64,000 nt of DNA from Onishia taeanensis (GCF_900100755.1 NZ_FNCI01000004.1:64089-128088); one strand, 5' to 3'; positions 44,961-56,775 are shown, numbered from the stretch's first letter. Notes: generated by a model from the letters alone, not told the origin. Made by a program: numbers and translations.

Positions 44961-45731
44961 TCAGTGGATGTCGCGCCAGTACTCACGCTTGAGCAGATAG
45001 GCAATGACGCCGAAGATGAATATAAAAATCAACACCTTGGGCCCCAACGCCTGTGCCTGAAGCTTTGAAGGCTCACCGACGTAGGCCAGAAAATTGGTCA
45101 GATCATAAACCGCCCGATCAAACGCCGCCGGCTCGAGCATACCTGCCTGAGTCACCTTGAGCACTTCGCAGGACTGGTACTTGCCCGTCAGCGGATCGGG
45201 CTCATGCCCGGGCACTGGCCGATCAGTCTCGGCGCAGACCATCTCCTGAACGCCCTGCAATGGCTCCAGCGCATTCGGCATGCCCACCAGCGGAAACACC
45301 GTATTATTCACGCCCAGCGGGCGCTCCGGGTCCTTGTAGAAGCTGCGCAGGTAGGTATAGATCCAATCCGTACCGCGCAGACGCGCCTCGAGTGTTAGAT
45401 CCGGCGGCGCGGCACCGAACCAGGAAACGGCATCGCCCTCTTGCATGGCGTTGCGCATCTGGTCATTGAACGCCAGGTCGTCGGAGAATATCAGCTTCTC
45501 CTCGACCAGATCCGCAGGAATATCCAGATCCTCGGCGGCACGTGAGTAGCGCTGATACTGCAGAGAGTGACAGCCCATGCAGTAGTTGGTAAATAGCTTC
45601 ATGCCATTCTGAAGCGATGCCTTGTTGGACAGGTCCGGCACCATCTCGTCGAGATGGGGTTCATTTCCCCCCGCCGCAAACCCGGTCATCGGCATCAACG
45701 CCAGGAGCAAGGCGAACACGAGCTTTTTCAT
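44961..45731 (-). CDS. petC: Ubiquinol-cytochrome c reductase, cytochrome c1 subunit
   Basis: Cytochrome c1 carries electrons from the Rieske protein to cytochrome c. The 256-residue protein has a Sec signal peptide (residues 1-19), the heme-binding CMGCH near residue 52, the distal methionine region around PLVGM, and one C-terminal membrane anchor (VLIFIFIFGVIAYLL). The frame continues upstream inside petB; the ATG at 45731 shares one base with the petB TAA (TAATG) and begins the signal peptide. Confidence 0.97.
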   Translation of the reverse strand: MKKLVFALLLALMPMTGFAAGGNEPHLDEMVPDLSNKASLQNGMKLFTNYCMGCHSLQYQRYSRAAEDLDIPADLVEEKLIFSDDLAFNDQMRNAMQEGDAVSWFGAAPPDLTLEARLRGTDWIYTYLRSFYKDPERPLGVNNTVFPLVGMPNALEPLQGVQEMVCAETDRPVPGHEPDPLTGKYQSCEVLKVTQAGMLEPAAFDRAVYDLTNFLAYVGEPSKLQAQALGPKVLIFIFIFGVIAYLLKREYWRDIH

Positions 45732-46990
45732 TAGCCAGTCACCCTTTCCGGTACGGGCTTGGTGGTCTCCAGGCGCGTGTAGATCGGCATCAGCAGGAAG
45801 AAGGCGAAATACAGCACCGTGCAAATCTGAGCCACCAGGGTCCGGGTCGGCGTCGACGGCAGTACGCCGATGGCGCCAAGCACCATGAAGCTGATCACGA
45901 ACAGCGCCAGCATGATTCTCGACAGCCAGCCCTTGTAGCGCATGGAGAGCACGGGACTCCGGTCCAGCCAGGGCAGCACGAAGAGAATCGCAATCGCACT
46001 CCCCATGACCATCACCCCCAGGAATTTGGAGTCCAGACCGAACACCGAGAAGGTGACGGCGCGCAGCATCGCGTAGAAAGGCGTGAAGTACCACACTGGC
46101 GCGATATGGTTGGGGGTCTTCAAGGGATCGGAGGGCTCGAAATTGGGCCGCTCCAGGAAGTATCCCCCCCCTTCCGGGAAGTAGAAGACCACCACACAGA
46201 ACACGAACAGGAATACCGCCACGCCCACCAGGTCCTTGACCGTGTAGTAGGGATGGAACGGAATGCCGTCGAGCGGCTTGCCGTTCTCGTCTTTCTTGGC
46301 CTTGATGTCGATGCCATCGGGATTGTTGGACCCCACCTCGTGAAGCGCCAGGATATGCAGCACCACCAGGCCGAGAATCACGATCGGCAAGGCCACCACA
46401 TGCAGGGCAAAGAAGCGATTCAGGGTGATCCCGGAGACCAGGAAATCACCGCGAATCCACTGTGTCAGGTCAGCCCCAACCACCGGAATGGCCGAGAACA
46501 GCGAGATGATGACCTGCGCCCCCCAATAGGACATCTGCCCCCAAGGCAGCAAATACCCCATGAAGGCTTCCGCCATCAGCGCGAGATAGATAGCCATGCC
46601 GAAGATCCACACCAGCTCCCGGGGCGCCTTGTAGGACCCATAGAGCAGCGCGCGGAACATGTGCAGGTAGATCACCACGAAGAATGCCGTGGCCCCGGTG
46701 GAGTGCATATAGCGAATCAGCCAGCCGAACTCGACATCTCGCATGATGTACTCGACCGACGCAAAGGCCCCTTCCGCTGAGGGGTTGTAGCTCATGGTCA
46801 GCCACACCCCGGTCAATATCTGATTGACCAGCACCAGTAGGGCAAGCGAGCCGAAGAAGTACCAGAAATTGAAATTTTTGGGTGCATAGTACTTGGCCAG
46901 ATGCTCTTCCCACATCTGGGTGGCGGGAAAGCGATCATCGATCCAGCGCATGATGCCGCGTTCTGCCTTGGCGCGATTCGGATTCCCCAT
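45731..46990 (-). CDS. petB: Ubiquinol-cytochrome c reductase, cytochrome b subunit
   Basis: The membrane core of complex III, oxidising ubiquinol with two b hemes. The 419-residue protein has eight or more helices, heme-ligand histidines in HSTGATAFFVVIYLHMFRALLYG-like and HVVALPIVILGLVVLHIL-like segments (about residues 90-105 and 190-205), and the Qo-site PEWY-type loop as APVWYFTPFYAMLRA. It overlaps petA by one base and petC by one base. Confidence 0.98.
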   Translation of the reverse strand: MGNPNRAKAERGIMRWIDDRFPATQMWEEHLAKYYAPKNFNFWYFFGSLALLVLVNQILTGVWLTMSYNPSAEGAFASVEYIMRDVEFGWLIRYMHSTGATAFFVVIYLHMFRALLYGSYKAPRELVWIFGMAIYLALMAEAFMGYLLPWGQMSYWGAQVIISLFSAIPVVGADLTQWIRGDFLVSGITLNRFFALHVVALPIVILGLVVLHILALHEVGSNNPDGIDIKAKKDENGKPLDGIPFHPYYTVKDLVGVAVFLFVFCVVVFYFPEGGGYFLERPNFEPSDPLKTPNHIAPVWYFTPFYAMLRAVTFSVFGLDSKFLGVMVMGSAIAILFVLPWLDRSPVLSMRYKGWLSRIMLALFVISFMVLGAIGVLPSTPTRTLVAQICTVLYFAFFLLMPIYTRLETTKPVPERVTG

Positions 46991-47586
46991 CAGGCCGCCC
47001 CCTCGTCTTCGCCAACAACGATGATATTGTCATTGTCATAGCGATGCGGTGGCACTTCCAGGTTCAAAGGCGCCGGCACCCCGGTGAACACCCGGCCCGC
47101 CAGATCGAAGCGCGAGCCATGACAGGGACAAAAATAGCCCCCCGGCCAGTCATCGCCAAGATCGGCGGCAGCGGGCTCGGGCCTGAAGGTAGGCGAGCAG
47201 CCAAGATGCGTGCAGAGACCCACCAGCACCACAACCTTAGGCTTAATGGAGCGTAGCTCGGGGTCTACGTAGCTAGGTTGCTGCGGCGCCGAGGACTCGG
47301 GATCACGCAGGCGGGCAGGATCGATGCTCTTGATCTGTTCAATCATGGCGTCGTCGCGCCGCACCACCCAGACGGGCTTGCCGCGCCATTCGACGGTCAT
47401 CTGCTGGCCGGACTCGAGCTTGGATACATCCGCCTCCACCGGCGCCCCTGCCGCACGCGCCTTGGCACTGGGTTGCCAGGAAGCAATGAAAGGGACAGCG
47501 ACACCCACCGCCCCTACCGCCCCGACGACGGTCGTAGCAGCGACGAGAAAGCGGCGCCGCCCCTTGTTCACGCCCTTATCCGCCAT
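46990..47586 (-). CDS. petA: Ubiquinol-cytochrome c reductase Rieske iron-sulfur subunit
   Basis: A 198-residue Rieske protein carrying a 2Fe-2S cluster: ligand motifs CTHLGC and CPCHGS are about 24 residues apart with the usual linker between. The N-terminus GRRRFLVAATTVVG is a twin-arginine (Tat) signal that also serves as membrane anchor. The start at 47586 has GGAG 9 bases upstream; a longer frame exists but adds seven residues with no support. Confidence 0.97.
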   Translation of the reverse strand: MADKGVNKGRRRFLVAATTVVGAVGAVGVAVPFIASWQPSAKARAAGAPVEADVSKLESGQQMTVEWRGKPVWVVRRDDAMIEQIKSIDPARLRDPESSAPQQPSYVDPELRSIKPKVVVLVGLCTHLGCSPTFRPEPAAADLGDDWPGGYFCPCHGSRFDLAGRVFTGVPAPLNLEVPPHRYDNDNIIVVGEDEGAA

Positions 47587-47748
47587 CTTGTGATGCTCCC
47601 TGTCCAATCACCCGCTGCCTGACTGTGCCAGAGACCGTCAAGACCCACGGATAAGATGATCTTCATGTTAGGTAAGCGCCTGAACTAACACAAGCGAAAG
47701 CCTCACCACATGACGCAGCATAGCTGACTCAAATCATTGAACGGGCAT

Positions 47749-47781
47749 AAAAAAACGCCCGACCCCATAGGGGCCGGGCGT
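47749..47781 (-). terminator. Terminator of rplM-rpsI
   Basis: ACGCCCG (47755-47761) pairs with CGGGCGT (47775-47781), extended by CCCC/GGGG around an ATA loop; T7 follows on the minus strand. It lies 22 bases after the rpsI stop. Confidence 0.9.
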
Positions 47782-47802
47782 TCTGCCACATTCTCGAAGC
47801 GT

Positions 47803-48192
47803 TTAACGCTTGGAGAACTGCGGGCTGCGGCGTGCTTTGCGCAGGCCGACTTTCTTACGCTCGACTTCGCGGGCGTCACGAGTGACGTAGCCAGCTTCAC
47901 GCAGTGGCTTGCGGAAGTCTTCGTTGTACTGCATCAGCGCACGGGTGATGCCGTGGCGAATCGCGCCGGCCTGAGCCGAGCCACCGCCGCCTTTGACGGT
48001 CACGTAGACGTCGAACTGGTCCAGAGTCTCGGTCAGCTCGAGCGGCTGACGGACGACCATGCGGCCAGTAACACGACCGAAGAACTCGTTGAGTTCACGG
48101 CTGTTGACGGTGATTTTGCCGGTGCCCGGCTTGAGGAAGACGCGCGCGGTGGACGTCTTGCGGCGACCGGTACCGTAATACTGTTGAGTCAT
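47803..48192 (-). CDS. rpsI: 30S ribosomal protein S9
   Basis: A 129-residue S9: [18 protein letters not shown] at the N-terminus, [22 protein letters not shown] in the middle, and the C-terminal [17 protein letters not shown] whose terminal Ser-Lys-Arg contacts the P-site tRNA. It follows rplM by 13 bases, the universal rplM-rpsI pair. Confidence 0.99.
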   Translation of the reverse strand: MTQQYYGTGRRKTSTARVFLKPGTGKITVNSRELNEFFGRVTGRMVVRQPLELTETLDQFDVYVTVKGGGGSAQAGAIRHGITRALMQYNEDFRKPLREAGYVTRDAREVERKKVGLRKARRSPQFSKR

Positions 48193-48205
48193 GGCAATCT
48201 ACCCC

Positions 48206-48634
48206 TTAGATGTTCAGTTCTTGCGGCTGCTGGGCGGCATGCGGATGCTCGGTACCGGCATAGACCTTGAGTTTCGAGTACATGGCGCGACCCAGCGGGC
48301 CTTTCGGCAGCATGCCCTTGACGGCAGACTCGATGACGCGCTCGGGAGCGTGACCGATCATCTTCTCGAAGTTCATGGAGCGCAGGCCACCCGGATAACC
48401 GGTGTGACGGTAGTAGTTCTTGGCCTGTGCCTTGTTGCCGGTGACCGTCACCTTTTCGGCGTTGACCACGACGATGTAATCGCCGGTGTCGACGTGCGGG
48501 GTGTATTCCGGCTTGTGCTTGCCACGCAGGCGGCGAGCAATCTCGGTGGCCAGGCGACCGAGGGTCTTGTCCGTAGCGTCGACGACGTACCAGTCGCGCT
48601 CGACGGACTGCGGCTTAGCAGAAAACGTCTTCAT
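48206..48634 (-). CDS. rplM: 50S ribosomal protein L13
   Basis: A 142-residue L13, the same length as in E. coli: [20 protein letters not shown] at the N-terminus, [12 protein letters not shown] and [10 protein letters not shown]-type segment near residue 105 ([21 protein letters not shown]). An upstream in-frame ATG would add eight residues and is not used by homologues. L13 represses its own operon in E. coli by binding its mRNA leader, and a structured leader is present here. Confidence 0.98.
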   Translation of the reverse strand: MKTFSAKPQSVERDWYVVDATDKTLGRLATEIARRLRGKHKPEYTPHVDTGDYIVVVNAEKVTVTGNKAQAKNYYRHTGYPGGLRSMNFEKMIGHAPERVIESAVKGMLPKGPLGRAMYSKLKVYAGTEHPHAAQQPQELNI

Positions 48635-48710
48635 GGGTTGAATCACCAATTGTCGCATGGGGCAGGACCAGAACGTCTAATGACGCCGCCTACCATCCCT
48701 ATTTTTCTTG

Positions 48711-48750
48711 GTTGTCGAGCGCTTGCCAAAGCGGCAAAACGAGCGACAAC
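48711..48750 (-). promoter_or_regulatory. Structured rplM mRNA leader (candidate L13 autoregulatory element)
   Basis: In minus-strand RNA GUUGUCG pairs with CGACAAC at the ends of the element, enclosing an inner stem UUGCC/GGCAA with a GCUUU loop. It lies between the promoter and the rplM start, about 75 bases upstream of the ATG. L13 binds its leader in E. coli; binding here is inference. Confidence 0.6.
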
Positions 48751-48766
48751 GTTCGAGCGAGCGCGC

Positions 48767-48795
48767 AGTGTACACGACTCGCTCGATCAGGTTAA
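48767..48795 (-). promoter_or_regulatory. Promoter of rplM-rpsI
   Basis: TTAACC (48795-48790), a 17-base spacer and TACACT (48772-48767) on the minus strand, 4 of 6 matches in each box, placed just before the leader hairpin and just after the zapE stop. Confidence 0.6.
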
Positions 48796-48812
48796 GAGTC
48801 CACGGGGGAAAT

Positions 48813-50003
48813 TCATGGTTTATGAGGCAGCGCAAGATACTCGTGGGACTGCATTTCCTGCAGCCTTGAGAGGGTGCGGTCGAACTCGAAACTCAGGCTG
48901 CCTTCGGTGTACAGAGACTCGACAGGCACCTCGGCCGACATCAGCAGCTTCACGGCCCGGTCATAGAACTCGTCGACCATATTGATAAAGCGTCTTGCTT
49001 GGTCGTCGCTGCCCCGTCCCATCCGCGGCACGCCGGACACCAGCACGGTATGGAACTCGCGGGCCAGCTCGATGTAATCATTCTGGCTGCGGGGGCCGTC
49101 ACACAGCTCGGCGAAGTCGAACCACACCACATCTTCATGCAGACGGCGCGAACGCAGCAGACGATGGTTGATTTCGATGCGCTCGCCCTGCTCGCCATCG
49201 TGGCCGGCCACCTCGCGAAAACTGCGTTCCAGCTCGTCATCGGCGGCCTCATCCAACGGCGAGTGGAAGATGGCAGCACGCTGCAGGGCACGCAGCCGGT
49301 AGTCAACCCCCGAGTCGACGTTGACCACCTCGCAATGGCGCTCGAGCAAATCGATGGCGGGCAGGAAGCGCGCTCGCTGCAGGCCATCCTTGTATAGCTC
49401 GGACGGCACGATATTGGAGGTCGTCACCAGCACCACACCGTGCTCGAACAGCGACTCGAGGAGGGTCGCAAGAATCATGGCGTCGGTGATGTCCTTGACG
49501 AAGAACTCGTCGAAACAGATCACCCTCGCCTCACGGGCGAACTTGGCGGCGATCAGCTTCAGCGGATCCTTCTCGCCCTTGTAGTGCTCGAGTTCATTGT
49601 GCACGCGCTGCATAAAGCGATGAAAATGCGTGCGCATCTTCTCGGAAAAGGGCAGCGCCTCGTAGAAGGTATCGACCAGATAGGTCTTGCCGCGCCCCAC
49701 TCCGCCCCAAAAGTACAGGCCCATTACCGCAGGCGGCGCCTCGAAAGGCGAAGCGGTCGGCTTGGCGCCAAACAGGCCGGCGACACGGGACTTGAGCCCC
49801 TTGCGCTCATCGGCGGGGAGGCGCGGCGCCCGCTGGGGGGTTGCCAGCAGATCGTCATAGAGCCGCTGCAGGTGGCGAACCGCCTCCTCCTGAGCCTCGT
49901 CGTAAGCGAACCCCTCGCGCTCCAGGTCGGCCTGGTAGCGAGCCAGGGGCGTGCCCGCTTTAGCGGATGCAGAAGAATCGGCGGAAGTCGTTGTCGCACA
50001 CAT
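48813..50003 (-). CDS. zapE: Cell division ATPase ZapE
   Basis: ZapE is an AFG1-family ATPase that associates with the FtsZ ring in E. coli. The 396-residue protein has Walker A (GGVGRGKTYLVDTF near residue 98), HFHRFMQRVH, Walker B (VICFDEFFVKDITDA near 160) and the sensor TTSNIVPSELYKDGLQR. The start at 50003 gives a normal length; the frame is open for 33 more codons. It is the first gene upstream of rplM on this strand. Confidence 0.94.
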   Translation of the reverse strand: MCATTTSADSSASAKAGTPLARYQADLEREGFAYDEAQEEAVRHLQRLYDDLLATPQRAPRLPADERKGLKSRVAGLFGAKPTASPFEAPPAVMGLYFWGGVGRGKTYLVDTFYEALPFSEKMRTHFHRFMQRVHNELEHYKGEKDPLKLIAAKFAREARVICFDEFFVKDITDAMILATLLESLFEHGVVLVTTSNIVPSELYKDGLQRARFLPAIDLLERHCEVVNVDSGVDYRLRALQRAAIFHSPLDEAADDELERSFREVAGHDGEQGERIEINHRLLRSRRLHEDVVWFDFAELCDGPRSQNDYIELAREFHTVLVSGVPRMGRGSDDQARRFINMVDEFYDRAVKLLMSAEVPVESLYTEGSLSFEFDRTLSRLQEMQSHEYLALPHKP

Positions 50004-50045
50004 CAGCGTCTTGGCTACCTCGGACGGCGGTGATCGAAAACGAAC

Positions 50046-50051
50046 ATTATA
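50046..50051 (-). promoter_or_regulatory. Perfect -10 box upstream of zapE
   Basis: TATAAT on the minus strand 42 bases before the zapE ATG. No convincing -35 is found 16-18 bases further up (TGTGCG), so the call rests on the -10 alone. Confidence 0.45.
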
Positions 50052-50101
50052 CGTATCGAGACGTCGAGCGCACAGAGCCGCCATGATGGCAGCTCTGTGC
50101 A

Positions 50102-50132
50102 TTGACCTGAGTCGCGCTCTCCCTCATATAAT
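50102..50132 (+). promoter_or_regulatory. Candidate promoter of zapG
   Basis: TTGACC (50102-50107) and a perfect TATAAT (50127-50132) are separated by 19 bases, slightly long, about 95 bases before the zapG start. Confidence 0.55.
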
Positions 50133-50227
50133 GGGGTCAGGGGAGGCGCAGGTTGCGACCTCGGATAACGCGCCACCCCGGCGGTCAAGTACCAGTGCCG
50201 GGAATACAGAACCATAAGGGGAACGAC

Positions 50228-50668
50228 GTGTACGAGAGCAACATCGACTGGATCCTGGCCCTGGCCTGTGGGCTTGCCGGCATCGGCATCGGTGCGCTGG
50301 GCTACCATCTGCTCAACGCCAACGTGGCGCGCAACCAGAAGGTTCGCCAACGCCTGGCCGAGACCGAACTCGAGCTTAACCAGGTCAAGGACTCACTGAA
50401 CGACCATTTCGTCAGAGCCGCCGACCTGGTGGCTAGCATTCAGCGTCAGAGCCGCGAGCTGGAACAACAGCTGGCACTGGGCGCCGACCAGCTTGGCCAA
50501 GACCAACAGGTCAAGCGCCGCCTCCACTCGGAGAACGAAGAGCCGGAGCCTGATGAAGCCCTGGACACGCCGCGCGACTACGCCGACGGCGGCCGCGGCA
50601 CTCTCTCCGAGGACTTCGGCCTGCAGCGTGGCGACGAGCAAAACCCCGCTCAGCCCCCCCGCTACTGA
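50228..50668 (+). CDS. zapG: ZapG/YhcB-like DUF1043 membrane protein
   Basis: A 146-residue inner-membrane protein: one helix at residues ~7-27 (ILALACGLAGIGIGALGYHLL), a coiled coil (RQRLAETELELNQVKDSLNDHFVRAADLVASIQRQSRELEQQL region) and a polar acidic tail, the DUF1043 pattern. E. coli YhcB/ZapG links cell division with envelope synthesis. The start is a GTG at 50228 with AAGGGG 6 bases upstream; an upstream ATG in the same frame would precede the helix by 25 extra residues without homology. It lies next to divergent zapE and convergent with the Nif3 gene. Confidence 0.9.
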   Translation: MYESNIDWILALACGLAGIGIGALGYHLLNANVARNQKVRQRLAETELELNQVKDSLNDHFVRAADLVASIQRQSRELEQQLALGADQLGQDQQVKRRLHSENEEPEPDEALDTPRDYADGGRGTLSEDFGLQRGDEQNPAQPPRY

Positions 50669-50715
50669 ATAGCGCTGACGCCTAGCGACGCAAGCGAGAC
50701 TCGTAGAGTAAACAC

Positions 50716-50746
50716 ACAAGCGCCGGCCTAGAAGGCCGGCGCTTGT
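50716..50746. terminator. Bidirectional terminator between zapG and the Nif3 gene
   Basis: ACAAGCGCCGGCC (50716-50728) and its exact complement 50734-50746 form a 13-bp stem with a TAGAA loop, then ATTTGTG. Two convergent genes share it. Confidence 0.8.
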
Positions 50747-50772
50747 ATTTGTGGGGCATTTTGACGGCAGCG

Positions 50773-51561
50773 TCAGGCCGGATTGTCGATATCCACGAAA
50801 CGGTGGGTGACGCCGTACTCGGCGGCCAGCCACTCCCCCATGGCCTGAACGCCGTAGCGCTCGGTGGCATGATGGCCTGCCGCCAGGTAGCCGATGCCCA
50901 GCTCACGAGCCAAGTGAGTGGTCCGCTCGGAAATCTCGCCCGAGATGAAGACATCAGCGCCCGCCGCATGGGCCGCGGTGATCATGTCCTGAGCCCCACC
51001 GGTGCACCAGGCGATTCGCCTGACCGGGCCATGGTGCCCTTCTATTAAAAGCGGCTCACGCCCTAGTTGCTTGGCGACATGCTTCGCCAAACCGCGCTCG
51101 TCGAGGACCTGGCCATCGCCACCCGAGCCAGCCAGCGCTTCGCCAGGACGCCCCAGCCACACAAGCCCCTCACCCAGTTCACCGTCGGCGCAGCCATCAG
51201 CGACGAGGCCCAGCCGCTCGGCCAAGCAGGCATTGTTGCCAAGCTCGGGGTGAGCATCCAAGGGCAGATGATAGGCCAGCAGGTTAATGTCGTTGGCCAG
51301 CAAGGCCGCCAGCCGTCGCCGCTTCATCCCGACGACCTCGACCGGCTCGTTTTTCCAGAAGTAGCCGTGGTGAACCAACAGCAGATCCGCCTGCCAGGCA
51401 ATCGCTTCATCGACCAGCGCCTGACAGGCGGTGACGCCCGTCATCACGCGGGCCACTTGGCTGCGCCCCTCGACCTGCAGGCCATTGACGGTGTAATCCT
51501 TGAAGCGTGCGGCTCGCAAGCGCTCGTCGCAGGCCGTGACCAAGGCATCGCGAGATATCAT
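50773..51561 (-). CDS. Nif3-like dinuclear metal centre protein (YbgI family)
   Basis: A 262-residue Nif3/DUF34 protein: NGLQVEG near residue 27, the metal-ligand motifs LLLVHHGYFWKNEP (~65), AYHLPLDAHPELGNN (~98) and, near the C-terminus, GHHATERYG, with ISGEISE in between. E. coli YbgI is implicated in GTP cyclohydrolase-type or ring-opening chemistry only by homology, so the function is uncertain. The start at 51561 has GAGG six bases upstream. Confidence 0.93.
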   Translation of the reverse strand: MISRDALVTACDERLRAARFKDYTVNGLQVEGRSQVARVMTGVTACQALVDEAIAWQADLLLVHHGYFWKNEPVEVVGMKRRRLAALLANDINLLAYHLPLDAHPELGNNACLAERLGLVADGCADGELGEGLVWLGRPGEALAGSGGDGQVLDERGLAKHVAKQLGREPLLIEGHHGPVRRIAWCTGGAQDMITAAHAAGADVFISGEISERTTHLARELGIGYLAAGHHATERYGVQAMGEWLAAEYGVTHRFVDIDNPA

Positions 51562-51660
51562 TCGGGCCTCCGGGCATCGATACATGAGCAATGATACAAT
51601 TCCGCCATTGTACCGGCTGAGTCGGCCCCCAGCGACCGCCAGCGATGACAAGGAATCTTC

Positions 51661-52893
<1,233 letters not shown>

Positions 52894-53023
52894 CCGCAGT
52901 GATAGCCTCTTGGCGACCAGAGGCGCGGTCTTACGGGGAAATTGCCTGACGCGGCCGGCCGACCATATCGGCACGGCCGCATGGGCGCTTTCTCAACAGG
53001 ACGACAGACACTAGCCGGATACG

Positions 53024-53053
53024 AAAAAGGCCCCGCCTGAGCGGGGCCTTTTT
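53024..53053. terminator. Bidirectional terminator between degS and hisD
   Basis: AAAAAGGCCCCGC (53024-53036) and GCGGGGCCTTTTT (53041-53053) form a perfect 13-bp stem with a CTGA loop. It ends both convergent genes. In pseudomonads hisC lies in this interval; nothing codes for it here. Confidence 0.93.
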
Positions 53054-53079
53054 GAAGCGCAACGAAGCGTCGAGTGGCG

Positions 53080-54402
53080 TCAATCCTTGATGCGATACTC
53101 GGCAGAGCGCGCGTGTGCGGTGAGCGATTCGCCCCGTGCCAGCACCGACGCCGTGCGCCCAAGCACCGAGGCGCCGTCCGCCGAACATTGAATGATCGAC
53201 GAGCGTTTCTGGAAGTCATAGACCCCCAGCGGCGAAGAGAAGCGCGCGGTACCGGAGGTCGGCAGCACGTGATTCGGGCCGGCGCAGTAGTCGCCCAGGG
53301 CCTCGGCGGTATAGCGGCCCATGAAGATCGCGCCGGCATGACGAATCTCCGGCAGCAGCGCTTCGGGGTCCGCTAGCGAGAGTTCGAGGTGCTCGGGAGC
53401 GATACGATTGATCAGCGCCACGGCCTCGTCGCGGTCACGACAGGTGATCAGCGCCCCGCGCCCGGCCAGAGAGTCACGAATGATCGGCTCACGCTCCATG
53501 GTCGGCAGCAGGCGGCTCATGGCCTCCTCGACCGCTGCCACATGCTCGGCGTCCCAGCTAACGAAGATCGCCTGAGCGTCCTCGTCGTGCTCGGCCTGGG
53601 AGAAGAGGTCCATGGCCAGCCAATCCGGGTCGGTGGCGCCATCGGAGATCACCAGAATCTCCGAGGGACCGGCGATCATATCGATACCCACTTGGCCGAA
53701 TACCGCCCGCTTGGCGGTGGCCACGTAGATGTTGCCGGGCCCGACGATCTTGTCGACCCGCGGCACCGTCTCGGTACCGTAGGCCAGTGCCGCCACCGCC
53801 TGGGCGCCGCCCAGGGTGAATACCCAGTCGACGCCCGCCAGGTGAGCCGCCGCCAGCACCAGCTCGTTGAGGATGCCGTCCGGCGTGGGCACCACCATCA
53901 CGATCTCGCGCACGCCGGCAACATGGGCCGGGATGGCGTTCATCAACACCGACGACGGATAGGCCGCCTTGCCACCGGGCACGTAGATGCCGGCGCGATC
54001 CAAGGCCGTGACCTGCTGACCCAGCACGGTGCCGTCGCTCTCGGTGTATTGCCAGGAACCCGGCTTCTGGTGCTCGTGATAGACCCGCACGCGCTCGGCA
54101 GCCGCCGCCAGGGCCTCACGCTGCTCGACAGGCAGCCCTTCGAAGGCCTGGCGCAGCCGCTCGGCGCCCAGAGTCAGCTCATCCATGCCTTTGGCCGACA
54201 GGCGGTCGAAGCGATTGGTGTATTCGACGAGGGCCGCATCGCCGCGCTCACGCACGCCGCGCAGGATTTCTTCGACCCGCGACTGCACCTCGGCGTCGGA
54301 CACGCCTTCCCAGGCCAACAGCGCCTCGAGGCGGGCATCGAAATCGGCGTCCTGGGTGGACAGCCGGGAGATGTCGAGGGAAGTGGCAACGGAATCGGTC
54401 AT
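53080..54402 (-). CDS. hisD: Histidinol dehydrogenase
   Basis: HisD catalyses the last two oxidations of histidine synthesis, histidinol to histidine, with zinc and NAD. The 440-residue protein shows [25 protein letters not shown] (in two blocks near 130), [25 protein letters not shown] and [10 protein letters not shown] (zinc ligand His), then [16 protein letters not shown]. The ATG at 54402 is chosen for length; the frame is open 14 codons upstream. It follows hisG after 171 bases. Confidence 0.97.
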   Translation of the reverse strand: MTDSVATSLDISRLSTQDADFDARLEALLAWEGVSDAEVQSRVEEILRGVRERGDAALVEYTNRFDRLSAKGMDELTLGAERLRQAFEGLPVEQREALAAAAERVRVYHEHQKPGSWQYTESDGTVLGQQVTALDRAGIYVPGGKAAYPSSVLMNAIPAHVAGVREIVMVVPTPDGILNELVLAAAHLAGVDWVFTLGGAQAVAALAYGTETVPRVDKIVGPGNIYVATAKRAVFGQVGIDMIAGPSEILVISDGATDPDWLAMDLFSQAEHDEDAQAIFVSWDAEHVAAVEEAMSRLLPTMEREPIIRDSLAGRGALITCRDRDEAVALINRIAPEHLELSLADPEALLPEIRHAGAIFMGRYTAEALGDYCAGPNHVLPTSGTARFSSPLGVYDFQKRSSIIQCSADGASVLGRTASVLARGESLTAHARSAEYRIKD

Positions 54403-54543
54403 GATGCTCTCTACACAGACGATGGAATAAGGGTGAGACGCCAAGCATGAGTCGCCGCCCTCTGAGTGACAAGGGAGGCGATGCTATGAGGCCGAGACAC
54501 GCAGGCTATCGTGTCCGCCAGCGAGGCGCAGGCCTGGCAGGCT

Positions 54544-54563
54544 CCGCACTCGATCTAGTGCGG
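54544..54563. other. Hairpin in the hisG-hisD gap
   Basis: CCGCACT (54544-54550) and AGTGCGG (54557-54563) make a 7-bp stem ten bases after the hisG stop, without a T-run. It may stabilise the hisG 3' end in a hisG-hisD transcript. Confidence 0.4.
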
Positions 54564-54573
54564 CAAAGGCGAC

Positions 54574-55215
54574 CTATCCGCGACGGCTGGTCACCGCTTC
54601 ACGCAGCCGGTTGAGCAAGGGCTTCAGGCGATCGTGCTTCATGGTCATCGCGGCCTGATTGACCACCAAGCGGGTGCTGATATCGGCGATTTTCTCCCGG
54701 GGCTCCATGCCGTTGGCACGCAGCGTATTGCCGGTATCGACGATGTCGACGATCTCATCGGCCAGGTTCATCAGCGGTGCCAACTCCATGGCGCCGTAGA
54801 GCTTGATAACCTCGGCCTGGATACCCTGTTCGGCATAATAGCGCCGCGCCACCGAGACGAACTTGGTGGCCACTCGACGACGGGCGTGGGCCGGCTCGGC
54901 GCCGGTGATGCCCGCGGTCATCAGCTTGCAGCGCGCGATCTCGAGATCCAGCGGCTCGTAGAGCCCCTCGGCGCCATGCTCGAGTAACACGTCCTTGCCG
55001 GCGATCCCCAGGTCGGCAGCGCCGAGCTGCACATAGGTCGGCACATCGGTCGCGCGAATCACGACCAGCTTGACGTCCGGCAGGTTGGTATCGAACAGCA
55101 GTTTGCGACTCTTGCTCAGGTCTTCGGCGGGCCAGATGCCGGCATCCGCCAGCAGCGGCAGGGTCTCGTCGAGAATACGGCCCTTCGAGAGGGCCAGGAT
55201 CAGTTGCTTGGACAT
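54574..55215 (-). CDS. hisG: ATP phosphoribosyltransferase, short form HisG
   Basis: HisG starts histidine synthesis by joining ATP and PRPP. At 213 residues this is the short form, which lacks the C-terminal regulatory domain of the E. coli-type (~300 residues) and needs HisZ as partner for activity and histidine feedback. [38 protein letters not shown], the [17 protein letters not shown] segment near residue 155 and ISTRLVVN are typical. hisZ is not in the window. It follows murA after 26 bases. Confidence 0.97.
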   Translation of the reverse strand: MSKQLILALSKGRILDETLPLLADAGIWPAEDLSKSRKLLFDTNLPDVKLVVIRATDVPTYVQLGAADLGIAGKDVLLEHGAEGLYEPLDLEIARCKLMTAGITGAEPAHARRRVATKFVSVARRYYAEQGIQAEVIKLYGAMELAPLMNLADEIVDIVDTGNTLRANGMEPREKIADISTRLVVNQAAMTMKHDRLKPLLNRLREAVTSRRG

Positions 55216-55241
55216 GATGGGATTCGCAATTCCTTGGATGA

Positions 55242-56516
<1,275 letters not shown>

Positions 56517-56520
56517 TCAC

Positions 56521-56775
56521 TCAAGCCCCAGCATTTTCGGCGGCAGTCTGCCACTGGGTGGGGGTATAGGTCTTGATGCTGACGGCATGCAGAGCGCCGC
56601 TGGCAATTTCTTCGGAAAGCGCGCCGTAAATCAGCTGCTGTCGCTTGACCGGCGTCAGGCCATTGAAGACCTCACCCACGGCGACGACCTGAAAGTTGCA
56701 GCCTTCACCCTGGATATGAAAGTCGCAGTCGGCAATGCGCGTCTCAAGCAGCGCCTTGACGTCTTGGGGTTGCAT
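56521..56775 (-). CDS. ibaG: BolA-family protein IbaG
   Basis: An 84-residue BolA-like protein: GEGCNFQVVAVGEVFNGLTPVKRQQLIYGAL is split around the helix-turn of the fold, and TYTPTQW near the end is the IbaG (YrbA) type of tail. BolA proteins work with monothiol glutaredoxins in iron-sulfur handling, and ibaG lies between mla genes and murA also in E. coli. AAGGAGG lies 7 bases before the ATG. 151 bases separate it from mlaB. Confidence 0.94.
   Translation of the reverse strand: MQPQDVKALLETRIADCDFHIQGEGCNFQVVAVGEVFNGLTPVKRQQLIYGALSEEIASGALHAVSIKTYTPTQWQTAAENAGA

Noticed and set aside
45617-46780. 387-codon plus-strand open frame
   Set aside because: Antisense to petB and petC, whose overlapping starts and heme motifs are clear.
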